Below are positions 10,945 to 22,798 of a stretch of 64,000 nucleotides of DNA, piece after piece. Under the pieces are notes generated by a model, which did no database searches, was not told where the DNA came from, and saw only the letters and a program-made list of their open reading frames with translations. Numbering within the stretch: position 1 is the stretch's first letter; every line of letters begins with the position of its first letter. Made by a program: the position numbers and the translations under genes. Source of the DNA: Apoda limacodes (Eukaryota > Arthropoda > Insecta > Lepidoptera > Limacodidae); the NCBI GenBank assembly GCA_946406115.1, contig OX291562.1, forward strand, positions 6,540,001 to 6,604,000. Reading direction: 5' to 3'.

Positions 10945-12811
10945 AAAATCTATAATATTTTCATAGTAAAATGCAGTAAACAGCCACTGCTAGAGACAGG
11001 CTTGCTGATTTCTAATAGTAACGGGTCTGAGCCGGTTGCATCTAGCGAACTATGTCATAAGTCAACATAGTCAGTGCTTATCCCATCGCGGTTTTTACCC
11101 TAGAATCATTTTTCTCCATGTTTTTGTAGATTCTAGGAGCTATGTGGCTTGTTACCATTCCAAAAACTAGCTTTGGCCTAGCCTTTAAAAGGGCTTAGTA
11201 CAAGTTCCTATCGTAGTAAACGTTAAGTGACGTAAACCTACGAATTTGTATGCAAATGTAGTTCTGCTTACAACCAAAAATGGCGTTATTCATTTCTATC
11301 ATACGAAATTTCACGTATCTGCATATTCGAATATGAAAGAAACTCATGCTAAGCCCTCAGAACAAGTAGAGTACGCGTTTAACGTAAACAGTTAAAGTGG
11401 CACATACGCATATGAACATAGGTATGTATTTATAAGAATGAAACCATATCCAATTAACCGACCCTGTTATCTGAACCGATTCCAGGACGTGATTATATTC
11501 ATTGTATTATTACGTATACAAGCTGTTCAAATAAAGTTACCTTGCAATAAAACTAGCCATCTTCAACCACAGCCTTTTTATTCCGTCCTGTGTATTTGAC
11601 GGTAGCTTGTACATGATTGTCTTTGTATAGCTATGTTTTTATCTGTCATTGCTTATATCACTTCAGTAAATATAAAAGTAGGTATGATTACATATTCTGT
11701 AGGAACACTGCAGTGTATCGAACCAAGTTCGGTAAAATAAAAGTAGCGGCGCACATGTTCTTGCGTTCCAACTAGCAGAGAGAGCTCTTACATCTGCAGA
11801 GTTAGACAAGTTTATAAAGCATCTCTTGTTCTTTGTTCCGACCATGAACCCTTTTTCAACCGAAAAAGAAAACAGCATGTGTATTTTGTGTGCAGATGTA
11901 ACGAGAAGGTGTTTTTTATGAAAAGTTTACATTTCGTGATCTAAATTCAAATGTGGTTAAGATCTAATCATGATATTAGATTGAACATTTACTGCAGCAA
12001 CTTAAAACATAAAATTAAAATTTAACTTTTAAAAGACAATTAAAACAAATTAAATGTAAGTATATTACATAGTCCCCATGGCATTTGCCGTAAATATAAG
12101 AAAAATATCAGTGGTTTTTTTTTAATTATGTATATAATACAGTTGTTAAAACTCTAATATTAGAGGTCGCTGTCGGCCAATATAAAACGCTGTAACTCAT
12201 TACTAATAAATTTCTTCGTTTGAATTACAAAGCCCCTTGATGGTACATTAAAAAGTACCTTAAAAAGATTTTTTACTGTTAAAGGTTTTAAAGGCAATTT
12301 TATTGTTAAACCACTAAAAGGAAATTAAGCGTAGCGGGCTGTATATCATTGAAAAGGTTAATTATTCTGTTATCGAGACACACGGTCAGATTGTTCAGAA
12401 ATAATATCGTATTGTAATAAATTATTTATATGAATGTAAAAATAATTGAATATTAAATAATGTATGCACAAACCATTATTTATATCCGAGATAACAACTT
12501 TCGTTCGGTCTCGGAATCGTAATTTTTTTTTTGATTAACTTTTACCACAGATTGTGGTAAAAGGTTAATAAAATATTTATTAATCGAACTTAATTTACAT
12601 ATTTGATTCTTTTTAACACTATTATATACATTTGTTCACAAGGTTTATTTTAAAGCCTATTTAGCTTCATTTCGCTTTATTGATAATAAATCAGTTAAAC
12701 ACGTATCGCCGATTATAATTTTATCCCATGAAAGTATAAAAAGAAAATTGTAAATTATTAACGTTGTTTTTTTTACTTCAACGGCTATTATTTGTACTTA
12801 ATAGGTGTTTT
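10945..12811. other. AT-rich sequence, no gene seen
   Basis: I see no ORF above chance length, no inverted ends and no RNA motif. The hairpin-like TTTTACCACAGATTGTGGTA at 12,540-12,559 (ACCACA/TGTGGT) is small. Confidence 0.5.
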
Positions 12812-13070
12812 TAAAAAACAAATGCGAGCCAGACTCGCGCACGAAGGATTCCGTACCTATCTATTAAAACGGCAAAAAAATCACCTTTGTTGTGTAGGAG
12901 CCCTCTTAATTTTTTATTTTATTCTGTTTTTTAGTATTTTTTATTCATCACGGTTCATGAGATACAGCCTGGTTACAGACGGACGGACGGACGGAGGGAC
13001 GGACGGACAGAGGAGTCTTAGCAATAGCGTCCCGTTTTTCACCCTTTGGCTACAGAACCCAAAAAATGGT
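12812..13070 (+). repeat. Interspersed repeat with AAATGCGAGCC end and GGACGG array
   Basis: This is the same family as 998-1,420: GACTCGCGCACGAAGGATTC, then GAGATACAGCCTGGTTACAG, then (GGAC)n at about 12,978-13,010, ending CTACAGAACCCAAAAAATGG. An open frame of 133 codons spans it by chance; its translation is microsatellite-encoded and matches no family I know. Confidence 0.75.
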
Positions 13071-13267
13071 TTCTCGTTTAATTTATATGATTATATAGAT
13101 ACCTATGATTTATACCTACTTGTTAACATAATAATTGCAACACTAGATTTTAATAAGTTTCATCAGCTAACATTTAAACTGTTAGAAGGTTAAGGCAGAA
13201 TACAGTTAGTCATCATCAAGCCAAGTAGAATCTTTAATATACATAGTATATCTTTATAGTTCCGTAC

Positions 13268-13566
13268 TTTACAACTCCTAGTGACTTACAAAGTCCTAGT
13301 ATATCAAACTTATAAACACACAAAATCTTCATAGAAGTAAGAAATACAATATGAATAAATAAAAACAATAATCTTTCTTCGTTTATGACTCCCTGAACGT
13401 CTTAGAAAAAAAATATTATACATGCCATATCTATATCATCAACATAAATAAATATTTTCATAGCAAAGATGCAGTCTAAAGATTAACCTCAAGTCAGGAC
13501 TTAAACCTGCGACCCTTACATTCCGTTAAGTGCTCTACCACTGAGCTACCGAGGCACAAGTCTGAC
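13268..13566 (-). mobile_element. tRNA-derived SINE (family A)
   Basis: The minus-strand head at 13,490-13,560 is tRNA-like: box A TAGCTCAGTGGTAGAGC (13,548-13,532), an anticodon-arm-like ACTTAACGGAATGTAAG, and box B GGTTTAAGTCC (13,507-13,497). The body ends with ATGAAGATTTTGTG and a block complementary to CTAGTGACTTACAAAGTCCT near 13,280. The same head and tail occur in order at 35.4-35.7 kb. Degenerate boxes and the attached body rule out a genuine tRNA gene. Confidence 0.75.
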
Positions 13567-13639
13567 TGATTAAAATCCCAACTACATGTTTGCTCTGGAA
13601 ATACGCTCGTAAGCGTAAGCTCGTAAGAAGCGTCACATA

Positions 13640-13745
13640 CAACTTCTAGTGACTTATAAAGTCCTAGTACATCAAACCTATAAACACACAAAATCTTCAT
13701 GGAAGTAAGAAAAACAATATAAATAAATAAACATACATAGAAATA
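13640..13745 (-). repeat. Second, head-less tail of SINE family A
   Basis: The block TTCTAGTGACTTATAAAGTC through CACACAAAATCTTCATGG repeats the 13,270-13,345 tail about 370 bp away in the same orientation. A full SINE and a partial one therefore sit in tandem, or one was inserted into the other. Confidence 0.65.
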
Positions 13746-13789
13746 GTTATAGTCCCGTACTTTAATTTTCAAATTTAGAAATCATACAA

Positions 13790-14700
13790 CAAAATTACAC
13801 GGCCTTCAAAACCTCACTAAAAAGTATAAAATAAACATTACGTGTTTATTATTTTTAAATTTTGCCTAGGTATGTCAGAAGGGGATCACCACCGTTGATT
13901 AAAAAGTATTGGGTCCTTTGAGTAAGTGATTTGAGTTTCAGTTTATTTTCAGTTCATATTTACAAACTTTACTTTTTTCTATATGAGAGATGGTCCATCA
14001 CTGATTTTCACTTTTGTTTTTATAAATGGCATTACAATGTTCAATAGAAAATCGGCAAGAGGGAGATAAGTTTAGTCGGTTAATGTATTCCAACTTTATA
14101 TTTTTTCTGTACGTATGAGAAACGGAGCATCAGTGATTTTAACTATTGTTTTGATAAATTAAATCAGAATTAACAACCTATACTACCTAAAGTTCATTTT
14201 TCTAGGAAAGGTTTCTCAGGATTCGCTGAATAGATCAGACTAAAATTAGGTGTTGTAGTTTTATTTCAAACATATTGTCAATTTTACTATTGTAAATTAG
14301 AAAAATGTTACATACTTCATAGGTGCTTAAATTACGTTTAACAGAACAGAATTTTCTTGATTTCTTTTCTGTTTTATTTAGTTCATTGTTTGTTTAAGTT
14401 AGTATAGGTCTTTTACTTATGACATCATTAATTTATCTACATGTAATTACATGTTCAACTGGTAAAAAATGCAGTAAATTCGGCTTTAACAATTAAGGAA
14501 CAATGTTCGAAACACAATCACTAAAATATAAATGCTCTCCTAATTACAGAACAATGTGTCAGAGAAAAATCTACATTAGAATTGGAATCATCATTGGAAC
14601 TTTTAAATGGCTTCTTAAAGTAATTGGTTGAAATCTAAAAAGTTCCGTCAATTTAAAACTACTTAATGTAAACTTGTAGCTTCTTGGAGTCTTTTGTGAT
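13790..14700. other. AT-rich sequence, nothing recognised
   Basis: It contains two loosely similar stretches (13,975-14,035 and 14,105-14,160: ATGAGA..GG then CATCA.TGATTTT) that may be an old local duplication. Confidence 0.4.
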
Positions 14701-14710
14701 CTTTTAATAG

Positions 14711-14884
14711 ATTACTTGACCATGTATTTCTTTTCATAGATTACATGGCCATGCATTTCTTTTCATTTACTTGTCCATGCATTTCTTCCCATATATTACA
14801 TGACTTTGCCTTTCTTCTCATAGATTACATGAATATGCCTTTCTTTTCATAGATAACATGACCATATCGACCATGCCTTTCTTT
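14711..14884. repeat. Imperfect ~30 bp tandem repeat
   Basis: About six units contain GATTACATGACCATGCCTTT then CTTTTCATA. Unit length varies (about 26-36 bp). Confidence 0.75.
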
Positions 14885-15877
14885 TGGCATATTCATATTT
14901 CTATCTTGGCTTTATTATATTATATTATGCTATATTATTTATATATACCTCCACAAACATATAGAAATAACAAACATACACAATGCAAACATTACTTACA
15001 ATGTTACATTCTTATATCGATATTCTATATGTACGACAGCTGTTGTTATAAGACATGAAAAACAGTTTGTTGATAACTATATATATGTAAATATAAAATG
15101 CTATTGTTTTATCTAAAACCATGTACAGTTAAAAGCTTTCTTTTTTAGAAGTTCACGAGGACGAAATTGTGTTAGAATGTAAATGTTAGTTAGACATATA
15201 CAGGATCATTCTTTAAATGGGATATTATGGGCAAAATTTAGACTATCGGACATTTCTTACTTTTAAATTTTTAGTTAAACTGTAAAAAAATTAAGTCAGT
15301 CGTGAACTTGTCCCAGAAATAGCAAATTTTTATTTATTTTTTATTTCCTTCATTGATCCAGTTTCCTGCCAAGATCAAATTCAAGTTTCAATCAAATCAA
15401 AAAAATTGTACCATAGGAAGTTGGTGAAATTTAAATGATAGATTGTTAACTAAGGGATGAAAGGCATCCATTTCTGACGAAATATTTGCCAATAGTATGA
15501 GTCTGAAATGGGCCTTTCATCCGAATGAAACGCTATTTTCATATCGCATTTGAGGAAAGTAAACACAAGCCAAATATGAAAACAATATTTATAAAAAAAG
15601 ATTTGGTACTTGCTATAGATAGATATGTGTTATTTAAAATTAATAGTAAAATTGGAAATTGCCAGTATTTTTGAGTTGTAGTTATTACTAGTTATTGAAA
15701 AGAACTTACTTAGTATAATAAATTATTTTTAATTTTTCATGATCTGCTATATACATTATATATACACATATACAACATATCTAGTATAACCAGGTACCTT
15801 AAATAACAACACAAACAAAAAATCTACAACCAAGTTAAGATTAATACTTTTTAAACTATAGCGCTTTGAATACATTG

Positions 15878-16160
15878 TTTTTATATATTTCGGATCTTAC
15901 ACACGAACAAACATTTACCTGTTTTTGGTTTTCGACGTTTCGGCCAGGTTGCACTCGCCGTGGTCACGAGTTAACTATTTTCAAGTGCGTTTTATTAATC
16001 GGATATGTCGGTAGTTTTAATACTGATCGCCCCCATCGACTCACAATACTTCGCTGAATATTAGGATACCGGTGACCATGGCCAGTGTAACCTGGCCGAA
16101 ACGTTGAGAACCAAAAATGGTAAAAATTTGTTTGCGTGTAAGACCCGAAATATATAAAAA
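15878..16160. repeat. MITE with ~95 bp terminal inverted repeats
   Basis: The left arm TTTTTATATATTTCGGATCT continues through TTACACACGAACAAACA and TTCGACGTTTCGGCCAGGTT. The right arm is its imperfect complement, ending CCGAAATATATAAAAA at 16,160. The inner part contains CGTGGTCACGAG and GGTGACCATGG. No ORF was seen. It is nested in the Tc1/mariner-like relic. Confidence 0.8.
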
Positions 16161-16528
16161 TAAAGTTAAGATTAAATAAACATAATATTATTTATGGAAA
16201 TGTGGCTGTATAGGTGACTGATTTTGCCTACTGTGACTGAATTTTTCTTTGTTTACTTTTCGGCTCTAGGGCCGACATTTACTACTTACCACACGCTTTT
16301 AGGATAATATATGGTTCATTATTATGAGAGATAAAAAAAAAATTTACGCATTCTCTATAGAAATGTAATAACTTCCGTAGAAACAATTACTATTTCCTTG
16401 TGACTGGCAATTCAAAGTCGTTGACTTTTTTAGAAATGGGTCATATAGTAACAAACCCAACTTACTTTTAAACAAGAATTTGTCAAATGCTATGTGCATA
16501 CCTCCATATTTCTTTTTATTTTGCAAAA

Positions 16529-16681
16529 ATGAATTTGTCTAATAGTGAAAAAGTAAACATAATTGAGGCCTGTTTTGTTAAACGCCGTAATTATGAAAAG
16601 ACGTTGAACTTGCAACGGCAAAGGTACCTTGACTGCGAAGTATTTTGGCCGAAAGATGTTTTACTCTTGTACGGAACTTAA
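16529..16681 (+). pseudogene. N-terminal helix-turn-helix fragment of a transposase-like protein
   Basis: The frame reads MNLSNSEKVNIIEACFVKRR, then NYEKTLNLQRQRY, and ends after 50 codons. It resembles the small DNA-binding N-terminal module (DUF4817-like, 'EK..II....' and 'N...A..LY...Y') found in front of many insect transposases. It lies inside the Tc1/mariner-like relic, which supports the reading. An upstream in-frame start at 16,487 adds 14 hydrophobic residues unlike the family, so the inner ATG is preferred. Confidence 0.4.
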
Positions 16682-17277
16682 AAATAGGTGGTTGTTGTAC
16701 ACAAAAAAATATTTATAATTTCACCTACTTCCAATAGTAAGATACAACGACTTGATCTAAAATTTAAACTGGATCGATTTACGACATAAAATAAATTATT
16801 ATTTGCGATTTCTTCTAAAATTTTTGGTCATAGTTTAATTTAGAATAGAAAAGTAGTCTACTAAGGAATGTCTTCACAACTGGCATTGCTCCGGGACCTA
16901 TTCTATGATGCAACTCTGGAAATATGCACTCTTCATTCTTCATAATAGGCAAAGTGAAGAGTTAACAATTGTCTCCTATTATTTAAATAAGAATAAATAC
17001 AGAAAACTGATTGAAAAGTTGTATTTGCGGAGTAAAAAGTTTGCAAAGAGCATCGTGGAATAAAGCCTTCTAAAATTTAACAGTTGCCCATTCTGTCCCA
17101 TTTAAAAGGATGACCCTGTAAATTTTTATAGCATAAATACATAGAAAACAAATAAATATTTATCTTTCTTAAGTTTAATTATATTAAAATATGATTTTTT
17201 ATTAAATTGGGAAAAAATTATAATACATACATATACAGGTAACTCAAAGTAGTTTATTTATTTATAACACTGAATTA

Positions 17278-17823
17278 TCCTACTAATATTATAAATGTGA
17301 AAGTTTGTATGTCTGGATGGATGTTTGTTACTCAATCACGGTTCAACCACTGGACGGATCGGGATAAAACTTGGCATACATATAGATTAGGTCCTGGAAT
17401 AGCATATAGGCTACTTTTTATCCCTCAAAATTCAAAAGTTCTTGCTGGGAATAACTATAACAGCGCTAAACGAACTATTGCTGCAACTAGCAAGCCTGGT
17501 TGGTAGTGTTGCCAACTGCTGCGCAGAGGGTGTGGGTTCGATTCCCGCATTGGACAAACATTTATGTGATAAATAACATTTGTGTTTGTCTTGAGTCTGG
17601 GTGTATATTCATAACACAAGCTCTGCTTACTTTGGGGCCAGACGGCGCTGTGTGTAATGTCCATAAATATTTATTTATTTATTTAATTTTATAAAAAAAA
17701 ACTATAGCATGCTATAGCAATTCATTAGTATAACTAATTAAGTGATTAATTAATTGGAGTTAATTAAAGAGTTCCACGCCGATAACCAAATTTATGTCGG
17801 GCGTAGCCGCTGGCAAAGTCTAG
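17278..17823 (+). mobile_element. Helitron-like non-autonomous relic carrying a SINE
   Basis: The body starts at CTAATATTATAAATGTG (17,282) and includes GGATGGATGTTTGTTACTC. The 3' end reads CGGGCGTAGCCGCTGGCAAA then GT, ending CTAG (17,820-17,823) followed by T. A short hairpin before CTAG-T suggests Helitron ancestry. The body is split by a SINE at about 17,478-17,697; ACTATTGCTGCAACTAGCAA before it and ACTATAGCATGCTATAGCAA after it may be a decayed target duplication. Related bodies lie at 7.6-7.87 kb and 18.87-19.2 kb, and the 3' end recurs at 2.53 kb. Confidence 0.5.
17478..17697 (+). mobile_element. tRNA-derived SINE (family B)
   Basis: The tRNA-like head has a perfect box B GGTTCGATTCC at 17,535-17,545. 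It is followed by CTTGAGTCTGGGTGTATATT, CATAACACAAGCTCTGC and a TATTTATT-rich tail ending in an A run. Two relatives lie at 32.9 and 63.5 kb. Confidence 0.75.
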
Positions 17824-18724
17824 TTTAGTTTATAAGTTATTAATTAACTGACGTCTTCTATTAGTTATGTGTTATATTTACGACCTCAATAACTCAAGGT
17901 ATAATTAATAATATTATTTTATAAGTGTACAAGTACATAATACTTATATTAATAAGTAACATAATTTCGCTATACAGAGTAAGTAACAAAAAAACTTGTT
18001 CGTCAAATGTTTTGAGGCCAAATAATAATATTAGGCATCAAAGATTTTCTGTATTTTGTTCTAGAAAATTCTGGCTACTTACTAGATCAAAATATTACCT
18101 AAGAAACATTTTTACGTATTAGTTAAAAGAAAAACTTATGGTCGGAACGGCATGTGGAAATCACAAATTACTTAAATAAATTATCATTTATAGAATAAAA
18201 TAGACATTTATAGTTAATGGAAAAAATTTAAAAAAGTTTTGTGTCCCCCCTCCAATGAACAAACTAACTTAACTACAAAATTAAGTTTATCTTTCAATCA
18301 AAAAGGTAGCACTTGGCCGATTTTTTTACGTAAACATTTTTACTTTATAAATATGCATACAGATTTTAAAGCATCGTTAAAGTATTAACTCTCCAATCCG
18401 TTTCCTGTTATAAAATGGCGGCTCTTGATCCGATTGTGTCGCTTCACTGATGATTCATATTTGATTTGAAACATTAAAATTGAAAATTATTTCTAAATCA
18501 TTCTACGAAAATCCTGGTATCGTTAAAAAATGATTTTCTTTAATTTGTACTTTCTATACTTATATATACAAAGCTGATGAGTTTTGTAATGTTTGAGAAT
18601 TTTCTAATCTTAAGAATTTTCAGGTTTATGTGATAGTTATTGAGTTGGTCTGTATCTAAGGTTATATAAAAACCGTCACTCTGCGACCTTAAGTAGTGAT
18701 CTAAACGTCAACCAATCCATATAT
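17824..18724. other. AT-rich sequence, nothing recognised
   Basis: AAGGTAGCACTTGGCCGATT near 18,304 is an isolated end of the CCAAGTGC repeat family. No coding signal was seen. Confidence 0.45.
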
Positions 18725-18850
18725 ATATTTTTTTTATACCACTAAGGTGGCAAACAAGCTTACCGTCCGTCCGCCTGATTAGCGGTCACTCTAGCCTATG
18801 GACGCTTGTAACACCAAGGGTACGTACTCGCGTGTTGCCGAACCTTCAGG
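18725..18850 (-). mobile_element. 3' end copy of the 988-aa LINE family
   Basis: T run, ATACCACTAAGGTGGCAAAC, CGCCTGATTAGCGGTCACTC, then TAGCCTATGGACGCTTGTAA. It includes the ORF2 C-terminal codons in decayed form (CGCGTGTTGCCGAACCTTC). Confidence 0.8.
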
Positions 18851-18869
18851 AATATAATAATTTATATAC

Positions 18870-19205
18870 TTATCCTAACTAATATATAAGTATTTATAAA
18901 GTCTCTTTGTTTATTTATTTGTTTATTATTACTTAACTTTACTACGGATGCAACCAACCACTTGAGTTGAAATTTGGCACAGATATTATTAAAGGGTAGT
19001 CAATGATGTCCTTTATATAGACATTTTATTTAAAAAAAATTAAAAGTTTCCACAGAAAGAATTATAACCACTTTATTTGAGTGTAATTGTTTAACGTCGT
19101 TGCGTAGAAAAACCGGCACAGAGGGATGGAAAAGGACATAGGATGTCGGTTTTTTTTTCTCAGGACTGACTATAACGAAATTCCACGCTGACGAACTAAA
19201 GCTAT
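18870..19205 (+). repeat. Helitron-type repeat body, diverged
   Basis: ACTTGAGTTGAAATTTGGCA, CAGAGGGATGGAAAAGGACA and ACTATAACGAAATTCCACGC are shared with the 7.6 kb copy, with a central insertion of about 110 bp. Confidence 0.45.
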
Positions 19206-20164
19206 CGTTTTTCTATTTTTAATTCATAACTCTTTATCAACTAGTAGCGGCATAGTAATTTATTACTGAAATGTTAAGTAACTATAAAGCTAGAAAATTA
19301 CTGTAATAGAATTTCTATAGCTATTGTGATATAACTGTAATTAATTATTTTACACTTTTTACGCTCACTTGTTCGTACATAAATATAATTCTACTAAAGG
19401 TGTGTATGTCACTGTACTCCTCCTACAGTAGAATCTTTGTAAGTCCGGCAGATGGCGCTGCAGTCGATATCATTCAGGACAACGTCTGCCCGGTCAGCTA
19501 GTCTATAATATATTTTTGCCACTGAAAAATAGTTGAGATTAACATTGTCGATTTTAGCTTAACGCTTAATAAAACAAATGTAATAAAGCAAAAATAAAGC
19601 AAATGTATATGCGCGTTGGGGGCCCACTTCCTCCCGCTATCCTAGTGACAAAAATCAGCCTGTTGCTACGTTGGTACATGGAGGAATAGTATTCTGCAGA
19701 TTTATCTATAAAAATATCAATTCTCGTGGGAACACTTGATTATGATAAAAAGTATTCTACGCTGTTTTTCATCGATCTAGCTATATCATACTAAAAATCA
19801 GGTCTATCTCATGTTCCCTTTCTACGTGAAGAGATAATAAATAAATAGATTATAGTATTTTCGTCACACTTGCTTGTAAACAGTGCCATTTTGTGCAAGC
19901 AAAGCGTTCTAATGTACTATTATAATTATGTAAGAACACATTAGTATTTTAGAATAAACATAAATCTCTTCAGTATCTCGTTATATATGTAATACAAGTG
20001 GGTAGTACAATAAAAGAAAAAAATAACATATTTCTTTTATCTGTAAGAGCTTTACCAACTTAGTACATATCTACATAAAACATTAACTTGGTTTATCTTA
20101 TAACATAAATATGAGTTTAAGTAACATAATATTCTATGGTGAAAACATTAGCCTTTTATACGAA
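19206..20164. other. AT-rich sequence, nothing recognised
   Basis: Only short chance frames. TTTTCGTCACACTTGCTTGT then AAACAGTG (19,859-19,886) has a near match at 58,022-58,049, so a dispersed repeat is present. Confidence 0.4.
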
Positions 20165-20945
20165 AAAAGAAAAAATTAGCTAAGTGCGTGTCGTACAAGA
20201 TAGGCAAGTAAGGATTTCGTAGAATGAGAATTATTGTAGATATCACCTTTTGATCAAAACAAATATAATATAAAGTATTGTATATTGTTTTTGAAGTGAA
20301 AACTTCTTTAGCGGCGTTGTGCACTTTTTTTGGTATGGGTAAAAAATGATAAACTCGCGTCAGGTCACGTGTCCTAATCGTGGAAATTCGTAAGACGGAA
20401 ACCGTAATGCCACGCCTATTATAATTTTTATTTTTAGTATTCGCGATTATGAGTAGTACAGGGAGGTTGGATATGGAATTTTAATTCTATGACAGATTGC
20501 GATGTCAAATATACTACGTCAAAAAAGTAAATAAACGAACATTATTATTTCTTGACAATGTCAAAGACATGTCTTGTGACATATTTGAGTGTTAAGCGCG
20601 AATCGTGTGTTAAGGTTTTCACTTCTGCCGGCACTCCCGGAGTGCAACTCGTTTTTTTTTTGTACAGTTTTGATATAACGTCTATTATATATGAGAGAAA
20701 GGGGGTTACCTTTTTTATTTGAATGAAACTTAAGTGTATCATTTTTAAAGACCTACCTTCTAACGAAAATATTAGATTGTATCAAGGGAGCAAAAAAGAC
20801 TCTAAAGTTAAAAAAAATGTGGGGTAGTAACACTGTGGCATACGGACGGACAGATGGGCGTGAGGAATTTTCCGTTTTTTTTCCATTTGAATAAGGAACT
20901 CCGCAAAATGCGACTACTAACTGTCACACGGAAAAGCCAGCTAAG
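20165..20945. repeat. Decayed repeat with CTAAGTGCG end and GGACGG word
   Basis: It starts TTAGCTAAGTGCGTGTCGTA (20,177). TAGAATGAGAATTATTG recurs in similar form at 6,884-6,896. It includes CATACGGACGGACAG (20,840) and ends near ACGGAAAAGCCAGCTAAGCC. It looks like a decayed member of the AAGTGCGAGTC family. Confidence 0.4.
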
Positions 20946-22414
20946 CCTAGGATCATAATTAATAACTTCAAGAATATTGTATTCGGCCAGCTAATATACA
21001 AGATTTTTTTAGTTTGCAAATGTTTTTTTGTTAAAAAAAGGTTATAGATAATACGTGACGTAGCATGTTAGTAGACACACATGAAAAAAAAGGTTCATAG
21101 TTCTAGTAGTTATTTGCGATTCCTTGCAGGAATTAATACACTCGTTTAAATTTTAACTCTGTGTTTAAATTGATTGTTTAGTGGTTTAAGCCTCAGGAGG
21201 AAAATGAAAATAGTTTTCAATCAATTTGAAGTTTCCTGTGGGATATTACGGAATATTCTAAATTACTCCCGGAAGCAAATAATTCAGCTTCTGTTAAAGG
21301 AATTATTTAATCTTTATGCCAATAAAGGGTTACCGCACACAGCAAAAATACCCGATTGCATTCCAAAAAGGACATAAAATATACAGCGCATCCACTACTT
21401 TACCTACTGAACACGTGTAGCTAATGCGTTGAATATGGACAGAAAGTGACATCATAAGTCAACAGAACGATCGAATGTGCGCACAGAAAGCATTAAGCGC
21501 ATTCCATGCTTATATTATAATGCTTGTCAACAAAACGTCCCAAAAATTTATGTACTAGGACACTATAAGTCACTAAGAGTTGTTTAAAATCCTGAATCAT
21601 CATATCCTATCCTCATATTCTCAAAAACTTTCTTACAGAAATTCTTATTTCTATAAAATCTCTACAAAGGTTTAGCCTTCCTAGTAATTCCAGCAATTCC
21701 AATGTAACTGCGTTTACAGCTCCTTTGAAAACAGCGACTCTGTAGTCCCCACAGGATCAAGCGATAAGTACTTTGAGAGACATGGTACAATTTAAAAGCG
21801 AATGGCGTTTATTCTTTGATTATATTAATAATCAAAGCGTTTTTTAGTGCGTATACCTGATTGCAATTACGATGTCATAATACTTGTAAAAACCACCACT
21901 AGGACTTGAACATCTGGTTTTAAGAGGCAGAGAACTGTGGTCCAATCATAAAGGAAAGCCATCAGCGACATCATTTAATGTCGTCAGGCTTTTGACGTGA
22001 CAACGTCTTATAAATTGGTTTGCCGGGTGACACTTCAAGAAACTGCGTTACGCTCCGCTCACGTTATGCGCTCACAATGAGAGCGAGTGAGAGGCACGCG
22101 CCCGCCTAAGAGCGAGAGAGACAGACATAAAATCATTGTCACGTAAAACTTTCGCCCGTATACCGACTTTACAGGCAACCAGTTTTTTTTTTTAAAAAAC
22201 TACAATAACTGACTGACCTGGGGCATATTCTTTTAAGCTATTTCCAAACTCTTTACTACGCAAATCCTACTCGTAAATAACTTTTCTGTTCCAACAATTA
22301 TTTGAAGGCTCAAATAATAAGAAAAACTTGTCAACTCTTATAAAGTCCTAGTATATAAATCTTACAAATCTAAATAATTAAAGTGTTTTTATGTAAAATT
22401 TTACGAATATATAG
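20946..22414. other. AT-rich sequence with small repeat pieces
   Basis: It contains a SINE-A tail piece (about 21,551-21,583) and a GC-richer patch at 22,020-22,140 (GAGAGCGAGTGAGAGGCACG). A 67-codon frame at 21,174-21,377 has no recognisable family. Confidence 0.45.
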
Positions 22415-22541
22415 TGCAGCAAACTTTTTGACCCGGTGGTCAAAATCAAAGCTATAGTCACCATATTAAAATGCTGTGAACTTACAACGACACTAGAGAC
22501 TGTGTTTAGTCCAAGGTCAGAGGACCAGAAAAGTATGTTGT
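22415..22541. repeat. MITE, TGCAACAAAC family, second copy
   Basis: It runs from TGCAGCAAACTTTTTGACCC to CCAGAAAAGTATGTTGTACT, with ends inverted to each other. The length is similar to the 24.1 kb copy and the centre runs in reverse. Confidence 0.65.
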
Positions 22542-22683
22542 ACTGTAATATGACATGGCAGTGAAATGTCCATAGGAATACTTATTTACTTATTTTTGTA
22601 AGGCTGTTTGTTAATTGGTGTTGTCATAGTGATAAGTAAATAATTTTTTTTTATTTATTAATATTTGATTACCAACAAAGCGT

Positions 22684-22798
22684 ACCAACGCAACGCGCGA
22701 GTGATACCCCTGATGTTGCAAGCGTCCATAGGCTACGGTGACCGCTTACCATCAGGCGGACTGTAAGCTTGTTTGCTAGCCCTAGTGGTATAAAAAAA
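22684..22798 (+). mobile_element. 3' end copy of the 988-aa LINE family
   Basis: It runs from CGAGTGATACCCCTGATGTT (end of ORF2) through GACCGCTTACCATCAGGCGG to CCTAGTGGTATAAAAAA. It matches 43,485-43,585 with a few substitutions. It is a severe 5' truncation typical of LINE retrotransposition. Confidence 0.85.

Larger units (their letters stand above)
15201..17118. mobile_element. Tc1/mariner-like transposon relic
   Basis: Terminal inverted repeats run CAGGATCATTCTTTAAATGG then GATATTATGGGCAA from 15,201, against the complement of 17,118: CAGGGTCATCCTTTTAAATG then GGACAGAATGGGCAA. Both are flanked by TA (15,199-15,200 and 17,119-17,120), the target duplication of this superfamily. The 1.9 kb interior holds an HTH-like ORF fragment and a younger MITE (15,878-16,160). 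No DDE/D catalytic region can be read, so the transposase is gone. Confidence 0.65.

Noticed and set aside
12792..13193. 133-aa protein-coding gene
   Set aside because: The frame is open through a dispersed repeat with a (GGAC)n array. The translation DGRTDGGTDGQ is microsatellite-encoded and the same repeat elsewhere is not open.
13494..13566. Functional tRNA gene on the minus strand
   Set aside because: Box A and B are recognisable but degenerate, the arms do not pair fully, and the sequence continues directly into a SINE body repeated at 35.4 kb.
16344..16526. 60-aa minus-strand gene
   Set aside because: A chance frame inside the transposon relic, with no motif.
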